A stretch of DNA of 64,000 bases, from NCBI RefSeq assembly GCF_029625295.1, contig NZ_CP121112.1, forward strand, positions 2,480,001 to 2,544,000, in the 5' to 3' direction. The notes beneath the pieces were generated by a model. The model ran no database searches and was not told the origin of the DNA. It worked only from the letters and a program-made list of their open reading frames with translations. This DNA comes from Flavobacterium gyeonganense (lineage in GTDB: Bacteria; Bacteroidota; Bacteroidia; Flavobacteriales; Flavobacteriaceae). Numbering within the stretch: the first letter of the stretch is position 1; the number at the start of each line of letters is the position of its first letter. The position numbers and the translations under genes were made by a program. Shown in pieces: positions 52,782 to 63,971 of this stretch.

Positions 52782-52795
52782 ACAGACTAGTCTGT
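52782..52795. promoter_or_regulatory. 14-bp palindrome, probable TetR operator
   Basis: ACAGACTAGTCTGT is a perfect palindrome whose right end is 6 bp before a TATCTTTG -7 box (52802-52809) and 32 bp before the TetR ATG. Placement between -33 and -7 suits repression, and the length suits a TetR dimer. Confidence 0.68.
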
Positions 52796-52827
52796 TTTTT
52801 ATATCTTTGTTCAGCAATTAAGAAATT

Positions 52828-53352
52828 ATGAGTTTACCAAAAGAAAGAATATTAGAAAAAGCCTCTGTTTTATTTCATCATCAGGGTTATAATAGTACAG
52901 GAATTAATCAAATTATAAGTGAAGCAAATGTTGCAAAAGCAAGCTTTTACCAACACTTTAAATCTAAAGATGACTTATGTATCGAGTTTCTGAACAGGAG
53001 ACATAAATATTGGTTTGAAGAACTTTCAAATTATACTTCAAGTTCAAAAAAACTGAAAGCAAAAGTTATTTCTGCTTTTGATTTCATTATTCATATGAAT
53101 GAAAAAGAAAATTTCAGAGGTTGTTGTTTCTTGAATATCTTATCCGAAATATCAAAAGAACAAGAAAATATTCTTACGGTTATTCAAGCTCACAAAAATG
53201 ATTTGAGAATTTTCTTTAAAGAAGTGCTCGAAGATGAATTATTGGCAACACATATTTATCTTCTATTTGAAAGCGCTATCATAGAAAGCCAATTATTCAA
53301 ATCAAATGAAATCGTAAACAAATCCAAATCAATAATAAACAGTTTAATTTAA
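52828..53352 (+). CDS. TetR family regulator
   Basis: The 174-residue protein starts with the TetR HTH (KERILEKASVLFHHQGYNST, GINQIISEANVAKASFYQHF, KSKDDLCIEF) and has a helical ligand domain. It controls its own operon through the palindrome just upstream, and the gene after it is a DUF1348 protein 12 bp downstream. The pair is a common small operon, in which the regulator may sense the substrate of the partner or an oxidant. Confidence 0.9.
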   Translation: MSLPKERILEKASVLFHHQGYNSTGINQIISEANVAKASFYQHFKSKDDLCIEFLNRRHKYWFEELSNYTSSSKKLKAKVISAFDFIIHMNEKENFRGCCFLNILSEISKEQENILTVIQAHKNDLRIFFKEVLEDELLATHIYLLFESAIIESQLFKSNEIVNKSKSIINSLI

Positions 53353-53364
53353 AAAAATTACAAA

Positions 53365-53775
53365 ATGCAACAAAAACATCCGCTTCCACCTTTTACGCTG
53401 GAAACCGCAAAACAGAAAATTCAAATGGCCGAAGATGCCTGGAACTCACAAAATCCAGAAAGGGTTTCGTTAGCTTATACTATTGACAGTGAATGGAGAA
53501 ACCGAAGTACATTTGTTAATGGAAGAGAAGAAATTGTAAAATTCTTAACTGATAAATGGAATAGGGAACTGAATTATAAGCTGAAAAAAGAGTATTGGTC
53601 GCATTCGGAAAATAGAATAGCTGTCAGATTTGAGTATGAATATCAAAACAAAGACGGAAAATGGTTTAGAGCTTACGGAAATGAAAATTGGCAATTTGAC
53701 GAAAATGGATTAATGGAAAAGAGATACGCAAGTATAAATGACATTGAAATAAATGAGTCAGAAAGATATCTGTAA
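53365..53775 (+). CDS. DUF1348 protein (NTF2-like)
   Basis: The 136-residue protein is a classic DUF1348 member: [60 protein letters not shown], and [21 protein letters not shown] ending. It has an NTF2-like fold and no signal peptide. The function is unknown; family members sit next to TetR/MarR-type regulators in many genomes. It is the second gene of the operon. Confidence 0.92.
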   Translation: MQQKHPLPPFTLETAKQKIQMAEDAWNSQNPERVSLAYTIDSEWRNRSTFVNGREEIVKFLTDKWNRELNYKLKKEYWSHSENRIAVRFEYEYQNKDGKWFRAYGNENWQFDENGLMEKRYASINDIEINESERYL

Positions 53776-53786
53776 AATGAACAGCA

Positions 53787-53910
53787 GGTAACTGCGGCTA
53801 CACGCCATTGCTCATATTCGGTGAATTAAACATTTTATTTTCATAACTCCGTTCAGAGGAACTGAAAATACTCCGCTCCAAACACCGCAACAGACGTGTA
53901 GCTGCGAACC
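53787..53910. repeat. intergenic hairpin-forming element
   Basis: GGTAACTGCGGCTACACGCC (from 53787) is an imperfect inverted copy of CAGACGTGTAGCTGCGAACC (to 53910). The element fills the gap between the DUF1348 gene and the convergent GH13 gene. It looks like another dispersed repeat or a weak terminator. Confidence 0.45.
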
Positions 53911-53945
53911 TTAGAAAACTAAGCTTCTATGTTTTTAAATATTTT

Positions 53946-55820
53946 TTACTGCAATTCTAAAACCAAAGCTGATTTTGGTTCTAAAGTGATTTCAGTAGCT
54001 AAATCAAATGTTTTTCCTGTAATAACATCTTTTCCTGATTTAAAGTTTTTGATGCTTTCTTTGAAACGGTTTGTTTTTACAACTTGTTCTTTTGCATTGT
54101 TATTGAAAACAACCATTACGGTTTTTTTATCTGTATATCTGAAATACACATAAGTATTGTTTTCAGGAATATAATGCGTCATTTTTCCGAAATGAACCGC
54201 TTCGTTTGTTTTTCTCCAATTAAATAGTTTTGAAGAGAAATCAAAGTAAGCAGCTTGTTCTGGAGTTCTTCCTTCTTTGGTAAAAGCATTGTTTTTGTCG
54301 CCAGCCCATCCGCCTGGGAAATCCTGACGAATATCGGCATCGCCGCCTTTTCCTTTATCACCGCCCATTCCGATCTCTGAACCGTAATAGATTTGCGGAA
54401 TTCCACGAACTGTTGCCAATAAAGTCATTGCCAGTTTGTATTTTGGTAAATCATATTTGAATTTTTCATTCATACGATCTGTGTCATGATTTTCAGCAAA
54501 AACTAAGATATTATTGGTATTTGGATATAAAAAATCCATTGCAAAATTGTTGTAGAATTTAATCAATCCGCTATCCCAGCTTGGTTCATTTTCGTTGAAA
54601 GCAGAAGTAATCTGACTTTGAAGCGTAAAATCCATTACACTTGGAAGGTTTGAATTATAGTTTTCAATTGAACCAACTTTACTGTCTTTCTGCCAAAAAG
54701 CTAAATTTGCCTGATTGTGCATCCAGATTTCACCCACAATATTAAAATTCGGATATTCATCTGTAATTGATTTTGCCCAATTCGCCATTGCCGTTTTATC
54801 CGAATAATTATAAGTATCAACTCTAAATCCGTCAAGATTGGCAAATTCAATCCACCAAATCGCGTTTTGCGTTAAGTATTTTGCAACTAATGTATTTCTT
54901 AAATTTAAATCTGGCATTGAAGGTACAAACCAACCGTCAACACAAACTTCCTGATCTATTTTTGAAGCGTGAATATCTGTAATTACTTCACGACGGTGAT
55001 GTGTTTGTGTAAAAGTTTCGAATTGATTGAACCATGTTTTGGTTGGAATATCCTTCATCATCCAGTGTGTAATTCCCCAATGATTTGTCACATAATCCAT
55101 AACAAGTTTCATGTTCTTTTTGTGCATTTCTGCTGATAAACGAGCGTAATCGTCGTTTGTTCCGTAACGCGAATCAATTTTGTAAACGTCTGATTGTCCG
55201 TATGTATGATACGAATGTTGTTTGTCGTTGTCTTCGCATAAAGGCGTGCTCCAGATTGTTGTCGCGCCAAGAGAAGAAATATAATCTAAGTTTTTGATAA
55301 TTCCTTCGATATCGCCGCCGTGACGTCCGCTTGGATCTTGACGGTTTCCTTTTTCAGTTAAAGAAGCGTCGCTGTCATTTTTAGGATTTCCGTTAGCAAA
55401 ACGATCTGGCATGATTAAGTACATTAAATCAGATGCGTCGTAACTCTTTCTGTCTGCCGAATTTGCTCTTCTTTCTTTTAGAGCATATTTTTGTTTAAAG
55501 GCAACTTTATTTTTGTTTTTGAAAGAGAAAGTTAATTCAGAAGCCTTTACGTCTTTTGTATTGATGGTTACGAAAAGATAGTTTGGGTTTTCTGTTTTTT
55601 CTACATTTTTAATCGCAACATTATTAGAAACCGAAGCTTCATATTGTGCAATGTTTTTTCCGTAGAACATAATCTGTAATTCAGGATTCTTCATTCCAGC
55701 GTACCAGAAAGGCGGTTCTACTTTTTGGATTTGCGCTTTCGCGGAAGCGGGAAACAACAACACCAATAAGATTAATTCATAAAAAGAATGTTTTAAGAAA
55801 TTCGTTTTAAGGTTTTTCAT
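53946..55820 (-). CDS. GH13 alpha-amylase/neopullulanase-like (SusA type)
   Basis: I use the ATG at 55820 (624 residues) because it opens a signal peptide (MKNLKTNFLKHSFYELILLV...SAKA); the longer start at 55859 lies in an intergenic repeat. After an N-terminal beta domain the barrel has all four GH13 regions: MDYVTNHWG, GFRVDTYNY (nucleophile D335), NIVGEIW (acid E364) and FAENHDTDR (D446). The N-terminal domain fits cyclomaltodextrinase/neopullulanase. It is a periplasmic enzyme that cuts alpha-1,4-glucans to maltose and longer oligomers. It ends the alpha-glucan operon. Confidence 0.9.
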   Translation of the reverse strand: MKNLKTNFLKHSFYELILLVLLFPASAKAQIQKVEPPFWYAGMKNPELQIMFYGKNIAQYEASVSNNVAIKNVEKTENPNYLFVTINTKDVKASELTFSFKNKNKVAFKQKYALKERRANSADRKSYDASDLMYLIMPDRFANGNPKNDSDASLTEKGNRQDPSGRHGGDIEGIIKNLDYISSLGATTIWSTPLCEDNDKQHSYHTYGQSDVYKIDSRYGTNDDYARLSAEMHKKNMKLVMDYVTNHWGITHWMMKDIPTKTWFNQFETFTQTHHRREVITDIHASKIDQEVCVDGWFVPSMPDLNLRNTLVAKYLTQNAIWWIEFANLDGFRVDTYNYSDKTAMANWAKSITDEYPNFNIVGEIWMHNQANLAFWQKDSKVGSIENYNSNLPSVMDFTLQSQITSAFNENEPSWDSGLIKFYNNFAMDFLYPNTNNILVFAENHDTDRMNEKFKYDLPKYKLAMTLLATVRGIPQIYYGSEIGMGGDKGKGGDADIRQDFPGGWAGDKNNAFTKEGRTPEQAAYFDFSSKLFNWRKTNEAVHFGKMTHYIPENNTYVYFRYTDKKTVMVVFNNNAKEQVVKTNRFKESIKNFKSGKDVITGKTFDLATEITLEPKSALVLELQ

Positions 55821-55835
55821 AGTAAGTAAATTTAA

Positions 55836-55904
55836 ACCATATAAGTAATATAAGTCCATGTAAGTGTACGTTTGAATTAAATGAACTTATATTACTTCTA
55901 TGAT
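55836..55904. repeat. inverted repeat, ACCATATAAG family, copy 3
   Basis: Arms ACCATATAAGTAATATAAG (55836-55854) and CTTATATTACTTCTATGAT (55886-55904) match at 17 of 19 positions. It lies in the 93-bp gap between GH97 and GH13. Confidence 0.65.
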
Positions 55905-55913
55905 AAATTTAAA

Positions 55914-58040
<2,127 letters not shown>

Positions 58041-58055
58041 TTAGAGAAATGTAAT

Positions 58056-60359
58056 TTAATTAATTTGTGCGAGTTTACCAGCCGTTATAGTCGTGCCATT
58101 TACTATAATGTTTAAATCCTGATCGCCGTCTACAGTAAATGTTGTTTCGTTATGATTTACAGCTACTTTTAAAATTTGGTTTCTGAAATTAATTTTAAAA
58201 GAATAACCTTTCCATTCTTTTGGAATTTTTGGAGAGAAATGTAATTGATCATTTTTCACTCGCATTCCGCCAAAACCTTCTACAATACTCATCCATGTTC
58301 CGGCCATTGACGTAATGTGACAGCCTTCTTCCACTTCTTTATTATAATCATCTAAATCCAAACGAGAAGTTCTTAAATAAAAGGTGTATGCCATGTCCAT
58401 TTTATCTAAAACTGCAGCCTGAATCGAGTGTACGCAAGGCGAAAGCGAACTTTCGTGCACCGTAAACGACTCATAAAACTCGAAATTGCGTTTTAATTCT
58501 TCTTTCGAAAAATGATCTTCGAAGAAATAGAAACCTTGTAAAACGTCTGCTTGTTTGATATATGGCGAACGCAACACACGATCCCAAGACCATTTTTGAT
58601 TGATCGGACGCTGGGATTTATCTAAATCTTTTACAGGAACTAATTCTTTGTCTAAGAAACCGTCTTGCTGTAAATAGATTCCCAATTCTTCTGAAACAGG
58701 GAAATACATGTCATCAGCCACTTTTTTCCATTCTTGAATTTCTGCTGATGAAAGAGTAACTTTCTCCATCACTCTTTTGTGATCTGCAGGATATTCTGAA
58801 GCGACTTTTTCAATTTGTTCCGAAGCAAAATCAATACACCACTTTGCAATATAATTGGTGTAGAAATTATTGTTGATGTTGTTTTCGTATTCATTTGGAC
58901 CTGTAACTCCCAAAATAACATACTGATTTTTGTCATTAGAAAAAGAAGCCCTCTGATGCCAGAAACGCGCAATCCCGATTAATACTTCTAAACCTTTTTC
59001 TGGAATATAAGAGTAATCGCCCGTGTAACGGTAATAGTTATAAATCGCAAAAGCAATCGCACCATTTCTGTGGATTTCTTCGTGCGTGATTTCCCATTCG
59101 TTGTGGCATTCTTCACCATTCATGGTCACCATCGGATACAATGCCGCGCCGTTTTTGAAACCTAAATTATCTTTAGCATTTTCAATTGCTTTATCCAATT
59201 GATTGTAGCGATATGTCAATAAGTTTCTCGCAACCTGTTGGTCTTTTGTGGCCATGTAAAACGGAATACAATACGCCTCAGTATCCCAATACGTTGATCC
59301 GCCGTATTTTTCTCCGGTAAAACCTTTTGGTCCAATATTCAAACGGGAATCTTTTCCGGAATAGGTTTGGTTTAATTGGAAAATATTGAAGCGAATTCCC
59401 TGTTGTGCCTTAACATCGCCTTCAATTGTAATATCTGACATTTCCCAGATTTTTTCCCAAGCATCAATTTGGTTTTGAAGCAAAGTATCATATCCTAAAG
59501 AAACGACCGTTTTGATACATTTTTCGGCTGCAGCCAAAGTGTTTTCGTGATTTAAAGAAACCGTATAACCACCAATTTTCTGGATTGATGAGGTTTGTCC
59601 TTTTGCAATAATAGTTCCGTAAGTGTATTGAACTTTATCTGTTGTTGAATCGATTGTTGAAGGCGAAACATTGATGTTTTCTCCGTTTGCCAAAATCGTA
59701 TTGTGCATGAAAGTCGTAACTTTAAAATGCGTTTTAAACGTTTGAGCGGTTACAAAAGCTTCGTTTGTGCCTTTTTTAACTTCAAGCGGTTCCCAGAATT
59801 TTTCTTCCCAGTTGGCATCTTCATTGGTTACACCAGCGTCAACATAAGGTTTGTAAACGATTTTAGCATCTTTGTTTAAAGGTGTAATATCGTATTTAAT
59901 GATTCCGGCTTCGTCTAAATCTAAGGAAAGAAAACGACGAACGTTTACTGCGATTTCAGTTCCGTTTTTTAGAACTGCTTCAAAAGAACGATTGTACCAT
60001 CCTTCTTTCATATTCAATTCTCTGCGGAAGTTTCTAACTTCGGTACAAATATTTAAATCAAGATTTTCTTCGTTGATTTCAATGTCAATTCCAATCCAGT
60101 TTGGCGCGTTTAGTACTTTGGCGAAATATTTTGGATAACCGTTTTTCCACCAGCCCACTTTTGTTTTATCTGGATAATAAATTCCAGCGATGTAACTTCC
60201 CTGAAAAGTTTCTGCTGAATAGGTTTCTTCAAAATTGGCGCGTTGTCCCATAGCACCGTTCCCGATACTAAAAAGACTTTCAGACGATTTTACTCTCTCG
60301 GCATCAAATCCTTCTTCTATAATTGACCAATTGTCTGGTTTTATATAATCTTGGTTCAT
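58056..60359 (-). CDS. GH65 maltose phosphorylase-like
   Basis: The 767-residue protein has an N-terminal beta-sandwich and an (alpha/alpha)6 barrel with the general acid in VTGPNEYENN (E490). It starts MNQDYIKPDNWSIIEEGFDA and has no signal peptide, so it acts in the cytoplasm. The family uses phosphate to split maltose or related alpha-disaccharides into beta-glucose-1-phosphate and glucose. Adjacent pgmB and the maltose-type transporter support maltose as substrate. Kojibiose or trehalose phosphorylase activity cannot be excluded. Confidence 0.93.
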   Translation of the reverse strand: MNQDYIKPDNWSIIEEGFDAERVKSSESLFSIGNGAMGQRANFEETYSAETFQGSYIAGIYYPDKTKVGWWKNGYPKYFAKVLNAPNWIGIDIEINEENLDLNICTEVRNFRRELNMKEGWYNRSFEAVLKNGTEIAVNVRRFLSLDLDEAGIIKYDITPLNKDAKIVYKPYVDAGVTNEDANWEEKFWEPLEVKKGTNEAFVTAQTFKTHFKVTTFMHNTILANGENINVSPSTIDSTTDKVQYTYGTIIAKGQTSSIQKIGGYTVSLNHENTLAAAEKCIKTVVSLGYDTLLQNQIDAWEKIWEMSDITIEGDVKAQQGIRFNIFQLNQTYSGKDSRLNIGPKGFTGEKYGGSTYWDTEAYCIPFYMATKDQQVARNLLTYRYNQLDKAIENAKDNLGFKNGAALYPMVTMNGEECHNEWEITHEEIHRNGAIAFAIYNYYRYTGDYSYIPEKGLEVLIGIARFWHQRASFSNDKNQYVILGVTGPNEYENNINNNFYTNYIAKWCIDFASEQIEKVASEYPADHKRVMEKVTLSSAEIQEWKKVADDMYFPVSEELGIYLQQDGFLDKELVPVKDLDKSQRPINQKWSWDRVLRSPYIKQADVLQGFYFFEDHFSKEELKRNFEFYESFTVHESSLSPCVHSIQAAVLDKMDMAYTFYLRTSRLDLDDYNKEVEEGCHITSMAGTWMSIVEGFGGMRVKNDQLHFSPKIPKEWKGYSFKINFRNQILKVAVNHNETTFTVDGDQDLNIIVNGTTITAGKLAQIN

Positions 60360-60403
60360 TTGTTTTTAAAGTGTTTTTGTGATTGATTGATTTATGATTG
60401 ATT

Positions 60404-61057
60404 TTATTTTGTGATTAATGATTCGATAAAGGTTTCATCTATGAAAGTGAAATCTTTAAAAATGAAATCAGCCTCATGCAAAATTGTTTCCTCACCAATT
60501 CCCACACTTACCATTTCTGCAATATTTGCTGCCTGAATTCCGGCAACAGAATCTTCAAATACAATTGAATTTTTTGGATCAATGTTTAATAATTGAGCCG
60601 CTTTTAAGAAAACTTCAGGGTCTGGTTTTGCATTGGTAACGTCATTTCCGTCAACAATAACATCGAAATACGAAATGATTCCGGTTTTTTCCAGAATTGG
60701 TCTTGCGTTTTTACTGGCAGAACCCAGTGCGATTCCCTGATTTTTATCTTTTAATAATTGCAGAATTTTAAAAACCCCCGGAAGAATTTCGCTTTCGTCC
60801 ATACCAACTAAATACGATAAGTAATCCTCATTTTTCTGAATTAGCATTTTGTCCTTATCTGCCTGAGAAACCTGGACATTACCTAATTCTAAAATGATAT
60901 CCAAGGACCTAACACGGCTAACACCTTTAAGTAATTCGTTATGTTCGTGTATAAAATTTATATGTAACGCTTGCGCGATTTTTTGCCAGGCCAAAAAATG
61001 ATATTTGGCGGTATCGACAATGACTCCGTCAAGGTCGAAGAGGAATGCTTTTTTCAT
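60404..61057 (-). CDS. pgmB: beta-phosphoglucomutase
   Basis: The 217-residue HAD enzyme has motif I AFLFDLDGVIVDTAKYH (D8, D10), a helical cap with VSRVRSLD, motif II LGSASKNA and motif IV VFEDSVAGIQAA. It converts beta-glucose-1-phosphate to glucose-6-phosphate and so follows the GH65 phosphorylase step. It lies 44 bp upstream of the GH65 gene and 21 bp downstream of the MFS gene on the same strand. Confidence 0.94.
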   Translation of the reverse strand: MKKAFLFDLDGVIVDTAKYHFLAWQKIAQALHINFIHEHNELLKGVSRVRSLDIILELGNVQVSQADKDKMLIQKNEDYLSYLVGMDESEILPGVFKILQLLKDKNQGIALGSASKNARPILEKTGIISYFDVIVDGNDVTNAKPDPEVFLKAAQLLNIDPKNSIVFEDSVAGIQAANIAEMVSVGIGEETILHEADFIFKDFTFIDETFIESLITK

Positions 61058-61078
61058 TAAAAAGGAGAATTCTTTAAT

Positions 61079-62434
61079 TTATGATTTTAGAATATCGTCG
61101 TCTACATCTTTTACTTTGTAGACTAAAAGTGCAGCAATTAAGAAACTTATGCCACTTGTGATTAGGGCATAAATTGCATCGCCATCATAAAGATATTTTA
61201 CAATTGGACCGCCAATTAATGCGTTTACAATTTGCGGAATTACAACAAAGAAGTTGAAAATTCCCATGTAGACCCCCATTTTTTTAGGCGTAATCGAACC
61301 GGCAAGGATTGCATAAGGCATTGCCAGAATGCTTGCCCAGGCTACTCCAATTAAAATCATTGGCAAAACGACCCAGTTTTCATCTGGCATGAAATAAATG
61401 GAGATTAAACCAATTCCTCCAATTATTAATGAAAGTGAATGGGTTGCTTTTCGGCCGATTTTTTTAGCAATGTAGGGTAAGAAAAACAAAGCGACTATAG
61501 CAGAAACTAAATTGTAAACACCAAATAGAATTCCGACCCAGTCACCGGCGTTTTGATATTGCTGGCTTGAAGTGTCACTAAGCGGTAATTTGTAAATGTG
61601 GTGGGCAATAGCAGGAGTTGTAAAAACCCACATACCGAATAATCCAAACCATGAGAAAAACTGCACCCAGCTGAGCTGCCGCATGGTGGCAGGCATTTTT
61701 GTAAAATCTGTGAAAATATCTGTGATTTTTGATTTTTCTTCATAATCAGGAATCACTTCATTTTGCGGATCTTCAAATTTGGCCAGTTCTTCAGGAGAAT
61801 ATTCTTTTGTTGTGAAGAGAGTCACTAAAATTGAACCAACTAAAATTGCTGCCCCAATGATAAAGGAGAGCATCAGATTTAATGGGACACTTCCGGGAAC
61901 GGTGCTGTTTGGCACATCAAACCATTTTGTTAAAACGTAAGGAAGTGCTGAACCAATTACGGCCCCAAAACCAATTAAGGATGTCTGAATACTAAATCCT
62001 GCTGTACGCTGATCTGTACGCAAATTATCTCCAACAAGTGCACGAAAAGGCTCCATAGCAATGTTAAAAGAGGCGTCCATAATCATTAACATTCCGGCTC
62101 CAACCCACAAAGCGGGCAATACTGAAATGAAAATATTAGCCTGTGGCATCAGGATTAATCCAACGGAGGCTAAAATTGCCCCAACTAAAAAGAAAGGTTT
62201 TCTTCTGCCAAACCTTCCCCATGTCCTGTCACTGTAATGACCAATAATCGGCTGTACTATCAATCCCATTAGGGGAGCAATAATCCAGAACCATGAAAGC
62301 TCATGAACGTCGGCACCAAAGATCTGTAGAATTCTGCTGGCGTTTGCATTCTGAAGTGCAAATCCCATTTGTATCCCCAGGAAACCAAAACTCATATTCC
62401 AAATTTCCCAGAAACTTAATTTACGCTTTTCCAT
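61079..62434 (-). CDS. MFS maltose/sugar transporter (SLC45-like)
   Basis: The 451-residue protein has 12 membrane helices and the SLC45/GPH-like signatures: FWEIWNMSFGFLGIQMGFAL near the start, PIIGHYSDRTWGRFGRRKPF in the loop after helix 2, and ARKIGRKATHSL-like in the second half. Related Bacteroidota transporters take maltose or other alpha-glucosides into the cytoplasm. It heads the operon with pgmB, GH65, GH97 and GH13. A stem (62459-62477) upstream may be an operator. Confidence 0.9.
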   Translation of the reverse strand: MEKRKLSFWEIWNMSFGFLGIQMGFALQNANASRILQIFGADVHELSWFWIIAPLMGLIVQPIIGHYSDRTWGRFGRRKPFFLVGAILASVGLILMPQANIFISVLPALWVGAGMLMIMDASFNIAMEPFRALVGDNLRTDQRTAGFSIQTSLIGFGAVIGSALPYVLTKWFDVPNSTVPGSVPLNLMLSFIIGAAILVGSILVTLFTTKEYSPEELAKFEDPQNEVIPDYEEKSKITDIFTDFTKMPATMRQLSWVQFFSWFGLFGMWVFTTPAIAHHIYKLPLSDTSSQQYQNAGDWVGILFGVYNLVSAIVALFFLPYIAKKIGRKATHSLSLIIGGIGLISIYFMPDENWVVLPMILIGVAWASILAMPYAILAGSITPKKMGVYMGIFNFFVVIPQIVNALIGGPIVKYLYDGDAIYALITSGISFLIAALLVYKVKDVDDDILKS

Positions 62435-62458
62435 TATCGTAATTTGTGAAAATTATAC

Positions 62459-62477
62459 GATAAGCGCTTTGCTTATC
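62459..62477. promoter_or_regulatory. inverted repeat upstream of the sugar transporter operon
   Basis: GATAAGC-GCTTT-GCTTATC is a perfect 7-bp inverted repeat 25 bp upstream of the MFS start, and AAGCGCTT inside it is a short CG-centred palindrome as LacI family members often bind. A role as LacI operator is an inference. The rest of 62435-62705 holds no feature I recognise. Confidence 0.4.
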
Positions 62478-62705
62478 AAAACTTACTATTATTTCGAAGT
62501 AAAAGTAAAAGCTTTGAGCCAGGCTGTAAATATAGAAATATATTTCAGTTTTTTGTTTGATAAAGGCAAATAAGAGCAAACATTTTTTACTACAAGGTTG
62601 TAGTAATGAATTAAATAAGAAAAAAGTACCACTAAAATTGAAAATGATCAAGTATAAGACAAATTCAGTTTAAACAGTTGCATCACTATTTTTACGATTG
62701 AAAAA

Positions 62706-63734
62706 TTAGTCGGTAGATTCTCTTTTTATAAGATGCGTTTCGATAACCTCTGTTCTGTAATTTTCATTTTCTTCATCATCTTCATGTTCAGCTTCCAGTC
62801 TTTCAATAAGCATTTTAGCGGCTTTATTACCCATTTTTTTTCCGCTTTGACTCACAGTTGTAATACTTGGCGTTGAATATTTAGAAATAATACCGTCAGT
62901 AAAAGCAATTACAGCCAGATCTTCCGGAACTTTAAGCCCCATTTTGTTTGCTGTTTTAATAATGGTTACGGCAAAAAGCTCATTTACGGCAAAAACAGCA
63001 TCAAAAGCCCTGTCATGTAAAAGCTGGCTAATCGTAATTTCGCAGGTATCTACGTCTTCAATTTTTATGATTAAATCTTCGTTGAACGGTAGTCCATTGT
63101 CCAATAATGCTTTTTCGTAACCATCTGTTCTTAGTTTACCAACGCTTACATAATCAACAGTAGTAACAAGCGCTATTTTTTTTCTTCCGCTGTCAATCAG
63201 ACTCTGAACTGCTTCGTATGCTGCCGCCTTATCATCAATAATTACTTTATCGCATAATATATCATTGGTGACACGATCAAACATTACAACCGGCATTCCC
63301 TGATTGATCACTTCGGTAATATGATGAAAATCGCCTTTAAATTGTGTTTCTTTCGAGAGCGACATGATAAAACCGTCGATGCTTCCGTTGGCCAGCATTT
63401 CCATATTTAATACTTCTTTATCAAAAGAATCATCGGATAAACAGATTACAACACTATAGCCGTTTTCATTAGCAACCTGCTCAATTCCGTCAATTACAGT
63501 AGAGAAAAAATAATGTACAATTTCCGGAATAATAATACCAATACTTTTGGTTTTTCGGTTTTTTAAACTAAGGGCAATGTTGTTCGGTTTATAGTTGTAA
63601 AATTTTGCAAAAGCCTGAACTTTTAACCGGGTTTCTTCACCAATTTCAGGACTGTTTCGCAATGATTTTGAAACAGTTGAAATAGATACATCGAGCTCTT
63701 TTGCTATCTGTTTTAGGGTCACTTTTCGCTTCAT
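62706..63734 (-). CDS. LacI family regulator
   Basis: The 342-residue regulator has the LacI HTH (VTLKQIAKELDVSISTVSKSL, RNSPEIGEETRLKVQAFAKF) and a periplasmic-binding-like sugar domain (SIGIIIPEIVHYFFSTVIDGIEQVA, AFTDGIISKY). It is followed by the alpha-glucan operon on the same strand and is divergent from a susC-like gene, so it most likely controls both in response to maltose or a related sugar. An odd palindrome TTATTG-A-CAATAA lies about 20 bp upstream of its start. Confidence 0.92.
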   Translation of the reverse strand: MKRKVTLKQIAKELDVSISTVSKSLRNSPEIGEETRLKVQAFAKFYNYKPNNIALSLKNRKTKSIGIIIPEIVHYFFSTVIDGIEQVANENGYSVVICLSDDSFDKEVLNMEMLANGSIDGFIMSLSKETQFKGDFHHITEVINQGMPVVMFDRVTNDILCDKVIIDDKAAAYEAVQSLIDSGRKKIALVTTVDYVSVGKLRTDGYEKALLDNGLPFNEDLIIKIEDVDTCEITISQLLHDRAFDAVFAVNELFAVTIIKTANKMGLKVPEDLAVIAFTDGIISKYSTPSITTVSQSGKKMGNKAAKMLIERLEAEHEDDEENENYRTEVIETHLIKRESTD

Positions 63735-63971
63735 GATACTAATTTGAAAAAAATGTTATTGACAATAAAGGTATGTTTAATTTCCACAAATCATAATTTT
63801 ATTCCTAAAAAAACGCAATAATATATAAAGTTTTCAACACTACCACGTTTGCGTAAGCCAATAAAAAATGACTGGCGTTGAGCATGTTAATTAATTCCTA
63901 ATTTTGAAATTCGAAGTAAAATTAAAAGCTTAACTAACAATCACTAACTCAAACTAATTTAAACAAAAAGT

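Noticed and set aside
63841..63861. CGTTTGCGTAAGC as a LacI operator for the divergent susC-like gene.
   Set aside because: The half-sites match at only 4 of 6 positions and there is no second copy in front of the operon; not strong enough to annotate.
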